From Flammeovirgaceae bacterium (GTDB lineage Bacteria > Bacteroidota > Bacteroidia > Cytophagales > Cyclobacteriaceae), in contig JADJMA010000025.1 in assembly GCA_016709845.1 (NCBI GenBank), forward strand, positions 23,218 through 87,217: a DNA stretch of 64,000 nt, in the 5' to 3' direction. This document shows positions 59,894-64,000 of the stretch, piece by piece. A program made the translations under genes and the position numbers. Each line of letters starts with the position of its first letter. Position 1 is the stretch's first letter. The notes below the pieces were generated by a model. It saw only the letters and a list, made by a program, of their open reading frames with translations, searched no databases and was not told where the DNA came from.

Positions 59894-60586
59894 ATGAAAA
59901 CGAACGTAAAAGCAGTACTTGTAATCGCCTTGGTTTTCTTTGGCGGTAACACATTTGGTCAAACGACAGGAACGCGATCAGACAAAATCAAGAATGATCA
60001 GGTAACAAGAACCTATTTAGATCTTCTACTAAATGTGGTTAGCACAAACTTTAATTATGGAAAGGCAAATGGTTCCTTTGCCGATTATAAGAAATCAACG
60101 TTTGGTGCACAGATTGGTGCATCCTTCCAGGCAGGTATTACACCAAAAGTGTCGCTTGTATCCGAGATTTATTTTATAATGAAAGGTGGTGAATTAAATA
60201 AGAATAATCCACTCACTGATGAAAAAACAACCCTTCGGTTTTATGCATTGGAACTACCTGTGTTAGCGCGTTTCAACGTTGGTAAGTTTTACGCGAATGC
60301 GGGGCCATCGATGGCTTACAATTTCTATGGAACCCGGAAAGTGGATGGCTCGACTAAAGCACTCTCATTTAATAATTCAAGCGAAGCCTTTAAACGTGTA
60401 GATGCAGGCATTCAACTGGGCGCTGGTTATCGGTTTAAAATAAAACAAAAGAGCGTTGTGTTAGATGCACGATATACCTATGGCCTATCTAACATTTCCA
60501 ACGACCAGGAAATGTACAATCGATATCTAAATATCAGTTTGCATTTTACTAAACCCTGGAAAACAAACCCGCTTGGAAGAAAATAA
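59894..60586 (+). CDS. Outer-membrane beta-barrel protein (porin-family, PF13568-like)
   Basis: 230 residues: signal peptide (VKAVLVIALVFFGGNTFGQ), then a eight-stranded-type barrel with FGAQIGASFQAGITPKVSLVSE, RFYALELPVLARFNVGKFYANAGPSMAY, and DARYTYGLSNIS. Ending after LNISLHFTKPW. Intact copy of the duplicated gene. Its upstream element suggests control by the neighbouring LytTR regulator. The function is unknown; barrels of this family are structural or adhesin-like in other Bacteroidota. Confidence 0.82.
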   Translation: MKTNVKAVLVIALVFFGGNTFGQTTGTRSDKIKNDQVTRTYLDLLLNVVSTNFNYGKANGSFADYKKSTFGAQIGASFQAGITPKVSLVSEIYFIMKGGELNKNNPLTDEKTTLRFYALELPVLARFNVGKFYANAGPSMAYNFYGTRKVDGSTKALSFNNSSEAFKRVDAGIQLGAGYRFKIKQKSVVLDARYTYGLSNISNDQEMYNRYLNISLHFTKPWKTNPLGRK

Positions 60587-60660
60587 TAATATCCAACTCA
60601 TTCAGGTTATTGTTACCAACAACCTCGAAAAAGAAACATATAAATTTTAAAAATTAAAAA

Positions 60661-61434
60661 ATGAATTCAATAAGAAATACTGCAAGGGGGACGAGAATAT
60701 CAGCTAAACGAGCTCCGTTGAGCTCATTACGGAAGACCTCTCTGGTGGTGGGCGGACTTTATCTATTAACCTTTGTTTCGATCCCAACCCTCGCTCTGTA
60801 TGGGGCGATACACCAGCCTAACTATATCCTTGGCTCTGGTCCAGACACTGCCGTCATTATCGGTGGCATCCTCGAGATAATTGTGGCTCTTACAGGTATT
60901 GGCACTGCGGTAGCACTTTATCCTGTGCTGAAGAAGCAGAACGAAGGCATGGCTCTCGGACTGGTCGGCTCCAGGGTTTTGGAAGCGGGTACTATCTTCG
61001 CTGGTGTTATGTTTTTATTTACAGTTGTAACACTACGGCAGACTGGAGCCGGTGATGAGGCTTTGATCACCAGCCATACACTAGTTACTATGTATGATCG
61101 GATGTTCCTCATTGGCCAGAGTTTCATGCCGGCCATTAACGATTTATTGTTGGGCTTCCTGCTTTACCAATCAAGGCTTGTTCCTCGAGGACTTTCTATG
61201 ATCGGAATCATCGGTGGACCGGTGCTTATAACTGGTGACATCTTTGTGCTATTCGGCTTCATAGGTCAGCATGATCCCATAACCGCGCTATTTGCAATTC
61301 CTGTTGCGTTATTTGAGTTTGCACTGGGCATCTGGCTTGTTGTTAAAGGATTCAATTCAACACCTGCAGATATTGCTCCCGTTCAAAATTTATTTAAGCT
61401 GGCTGCCAATATAAAGACTGATTTGAAGCCATGA
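60661..61434 (+). CDS. DUF4386 membrane protein
   Basis: 257 residues with six to seven membrane segments. Family features: SLVVGGLYLLTFVSIPTLALYG, GILEIIVALTGIGTAVALYPVLKKQNEG, RVLEAGTIFAGVMFLF, INDLLLGFLLYQSRLVPRG. G+C content looks somewhat higher than neighbours, which may indicate acquisition. Intact frame. Stop overlaps the next ATG by 4 bp. Function unknown. Confidence 0.85.
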   Translation: MNSIRNTARGTRISAKRAPLSSLRKTSLVVGGLYLLTFVSIPTLALYGAIHQPNYILGSGPDTAVIIGGILEIIVALTGIGTAVALYPVLKKQNEGMALGLVGSRVLEAGTIFAGVMFLFTVVTLRQTGAGDEALITSHTLVTMYDRMFLIGQSFMPAINDLLLGFLLYQSRLVPRGLSMIGIIGGPVLITGDIFVLFGFIGQHDPITALFAIPVALFEFALGIWLVVKGFNSTPADIAPVQNLFKLAANIKTDLKP

Positions 61435-61915
61435 GTTTACTTGTATCTTTATTCATCGGGGGTTTAATCCTAAAGGGGCTATTCATTCTTATCGAATCAT
61501 TGATTGATAGGTTGAGTTTAAAATACGAGACTAAGATAATTTCACTTCCTATGAATATGGGACAAGACGACTTCAATCTAGGAAAATGTTGAAATAGAGA
61601 TTGAAACTGATTCAAGTTTTCCAAAACCTTTGGGAAAGCAAATTTATATGCGTACTGCGAGCTGAAAAATTATTTAGTGCCACTACCTTTCCGTCAAAGG
61701 ATTCAAATCAGAAGAAACAGTGGATGAAAACCTTGAAGCAATAAATCAATCAATTCGAATAGGATTAAAAAAACGCACTTGAAAATCAAACTAACATCGA
61801 GATTCAGTCTATTTTACAAGGACAGACAATGATGTTACGGCTGCCAACAAAATGCATAATCATCGGACTACTAATAGCGTTCATATCACCAATGCTTCTA
61901 ACGACTGTAATATAA
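61431..61915 (+). CDS. Unrecognised membrane protein, multiply frameshifted
   Basis: The first frame gives 53 residues with a membrane segment (LLVSLFIGGLILKGLFILI) and ends at 61,592. Reading over at least three indels, coding-like sequence continues: VEIEIETDSSFPKPLGKQIY, FKSEETVDENLEAINQSIRIG, ALENQTNIEIQSILQGQTMM, and a C-terminal membrane segment (CIIIGLLIAFISPMLL) before TAA at 61,913-61,915. About 160 residues if restored. Starts on the last bases of the DUF4386 gene. Could be a decaying gene or an error-rich stretch. Confidence 0.5.
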
Positions 61916-61973
61916 TCTTGCTGTATTTTTTTATACCTGATTAGTTGAGTTTAATGACTTTGTGTGTTAATAT

Positions 61974-63415
61974 TTATAGATTAGCGTTTTTAATGAGCTG
62001 GTGTAAGAATTGAACGCACTCTTTTAAATAATCCGTTTTCATACGTTCGTGATTCCGTGGGCTAACCCTTCATCACCTTTGCGTAATGCATCGGATAGAA
62101 CCGATAAACATTATCGGAGATGGAATAAAAAATGTTTTGAGTCGGTTCCGCCACCGATCAATCGGGAACAACAACCGCTTCCGGGTAAAAGTTGTTTGAT
62201 TGTTTTCTCAATCATCCGGAACCCATCCGCATCGACCTCCGATACCGGTGAAGGCTCGTTTACATCACTTGCTACCTTAATGGTAATTTGATCATTCTTA
62301 ATTACATCAATAATGTGCTGTTTAACAGTTTCTTAGATGTTTCTCCCCGGCAAATCCGAAGTTAACGGTAGCTTTTGCTACTGTAGGGCAACGGATGTAT
62401 GCCTTGCCGATACCGCTATTAAAAAATGGTTGGCGCTGTAGTGGTTCGTGCGTAAAACCTTCAAGGATTAAATTTTTTGAATAACCAAGGTTGGAAAAAA
62501 CCAGTTTCATACCGAATGGCATTCGGGCCCGAGGTAGGCTATTTGTTGATCGAGCGGACTTACCATTTTAAGATCCAGTTGATTTTGTTCCAGGTCGTAA
62601 ATGGCTTTGGCCAACATGCTTTCACAGTATTTTTGCAGGCGGGTTAGACGAATGCCCGCCACCTGTTTCAATTCTTAACCCTATGTGCAAGAAACAAATC
62701 CTTTTCCGCCACATTCACCATTGACATCGGCTTTGACAGGCCTGGTACAAGTCCATCCACAATAAATCCCCCTTCTCACTGGTAAACAATGCCTGAACAT
62801 TTTGTGAGGCCAGGTATTTAGAAATCTCAAGGGGCGCCATCATGCCCACTAACTCTTCAACGTGGCCGAAGGCGAGGTAAATGGTTCGTGACGGTTTGTA
62901 GCCTTCGGCAATTAATCTCTCAACGGCTTCCATGATACCAATCAAACTGGATTTATCATCCATGCTTCCTCTTCCCCAAAGTGCTCCATCTTTAATGGTT
63001 CCGGAGAAAGGAGGTTCTTGCCACTTATCTTTGGGTGGCTCTCGATGGGCACCACATCTTGATGCGACATCAGAATAATAGGTTTTAGCTCTTTGGATCA
63101 GTTCCATGCCATGTGTACAACAGACTGTACCGGTTTATAAACTTCCGATCCAAAACAGAATCAATTAAAGGGTAAGTCTCTTGCAAAAATTTCTAAACGC
63201 AATAAAAACAGCTGAATCCGGCTCAGTCTCCAGGTTATAGGAGATGGTTGGAATTTGTACGGCTTAGGAAAAGTTATTCAGCACCTCATCGCCTACAGCA
63301 ATCGGTGATGGGATCAACTTTAATTTGTTTTGAGGTGGAAGTGAGGGTGTTGAAAAGTAACATTAACCACCAGTAGGACAACGAGACCCAGAATTGCTGG
63401 GTGCTTTTTTATCAT
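61974..63415 (-). CDS. M20-family carboxypeptidase/aminoacylase (PM20D1/CPS1-like), heavily frameshifted
   Basis: Reading across many indels from the ATG at 63,415 (MIKKHPAILGLVVLL, a membrane anchor or signal): LMSHQDVVP (metal His and Asp), KDKWQEPPFSG, LWGRGSMDDKSSLIGIMEAVE (metal Asp), AFGHxEE (catalytic Glu pair), then TDSKHFIP and the C-terminal YPMRYAKGDEGLAHG, ending at TAA 61,974-61,976. About 480 residues, as expected. At least seven frame changes occur, mainly in the C-terminal half, so it is either a pseudogene or the sequence is poor here. Confidence 0.8.
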
Positions 63416-63679
63416 AGATGCTTACTAGTTAAGGATGTTAAATAAATGGCGACAGAAATATAATTATGAACCAGGTGTTAAATAAATGATTACTATTATA
63501 TGGCTGAAATTATATTCACAGCCTGCTAACAAAACTCAGTGATTTTAGTATAATTTCAAACACCGCTCGTAGAACTCTATTCGTATTTCAGTGATTATTA
63601 AAAGTTAAAGTAAACAAAGCGAACGCACAGCAAACATGTGCCCCATTTGTCATAGCTTTATAAAATTTTAATGACATAA

Positions 63680-64000
63680 ATGAAAACAGATTATTACGGG
63701 TTTACTTCTGCTTCTAATTCTTAATCTAATAGTAAATCCGAAATCGATCCGGTTGACTATATTGGTCCTGTTATTGATACGCATAATAGCCGGTGGTTTT
63801 ATTTTGCATCTGCCAGTCGCCCTTTTGGTATGGTTAGCTTAAGCCCAGATACCTGGACAAGCGGCAGCTGGAAGGTGGAGTGCTATACGATAGTTTATCC
63901 GTTCGGTGTTTCAGTCATATCCATGGCTGGCAATTGTGAGAATTCGGTGATGCCAACAACGGGTAAGATCAAGAGTCATTTAGGCATCGAGCAACAAAAT
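63680..64000 (+). CDS. GH92 alpha-mannosidase, N-terminal part, frameshifted
   Basis: Start of a glycoside hydrolase family 92 protein running off the right edge. Seen in shifting frames: a leucine-rich signal-like stretch, then VDYIGPVIDTHNSRWFYFA, SRPFGMVSLSPDTW, CFSHIHGWQL and VMPTTGKIKSHLG, which match the family's N-terminal beta-sandwich. At least two indels occur (near 63,690 and near 63,875-63,930). Expected role: removal of alpha-mannose from glycans, typically secreted in Bacteroidota. Confidence 0.72.

Overview
The window reads as a low-GC member of the phylum Bacteroidota, most likely order Cytophagales. The evidence is the LpxC-FabZ fusion, the type IX secretion (T9SS) genes porX and porD, a T9SS C-terminal sorting domain, the BamD-RpoZ-CoaBC-PorD-RecN block, TAnnTTTG-type promoters, and families largely confined to this phylum. 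No tRNA, rRNA, CRISPR array, transposase or integrase gene was seen.

Layout. 1-9.2 kb: lipid A genes (lpxC-fabZ, lpxD), an HD phosphohydrolase, porX, tsaE, alanine dehydrogenase and valS. 9.3-15 kb: an MFS-like carrier, an rRNA methyltransferase, a tyrosine-catabolism pair (fumarylacetoacetase and a flavin reductase) and an epimerase-like protein. 15-17.6 kb: a Crp/Fnr regulator next to an operon of yceI, a small membrane protein and a subclass B1 metallo-beta-lactamase; two CRP-like dyads sit in front of this operon. 17.7-30.7 kb: YkgJ, DmpA-like peptidase, class IV aminotransferase, a membrane-anchored hydrolase, kdsB, nfeD, LysM and OmpA proteins, TIGR02757, and a GMC oxidoreductase with its small subunit. 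30.8-45.4 kb: ECF sigma/anti-sigma pair, DASS carrier, RRM protein, recN-porD-coaBC-rpoZ-bamD, a T9SS cargo, OstA, tilS, mdh and a methyltransferase. 45.5-53.1 kb: a second ECF/anti-sigma module and a divergent hexuronate cluster (uxaA / kdgK-eda-exuT). 53.1-64 kb: accessory DNA with a small barrel protein, a DUF6445-like oxygenase, an orphan 536-residue protein, a LytS/LytTR two-component pair with duplicated outer-membrane barrel genes, DUF4386, an M20 peptidase and the start of a GH92 mannosidase.

Quality of the sequence matters here. Roughly half of the genes, including essential ones (valS, kdsB, mdh, tilS), carry one or more single-base frameshifts, many in homopolymers. There are also apparent deletions (HD/porX junction, class IV aminotransferase, OmpA tail) and one block of artificial-looking homopolymers (about 44,644-44,720). 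I read these mainly as sequencing or assembly errors and annotate the affected genes over their full span.

Two regulatory observations stand out. First, paired 16-bp dyads lie 31 bp apart at about -41 and -72 of the yceI/metallo-beta-lactamase promoter. Second, a repeated GCAG-type hexamer pair with 21-bp spacing lies at a fixed distance from a CTTT(T/A)GTT box, in front of the LytS/LytTR operon itself and of both outer-membrane barrel paralogs; this suggests a small autoregulated regulon.
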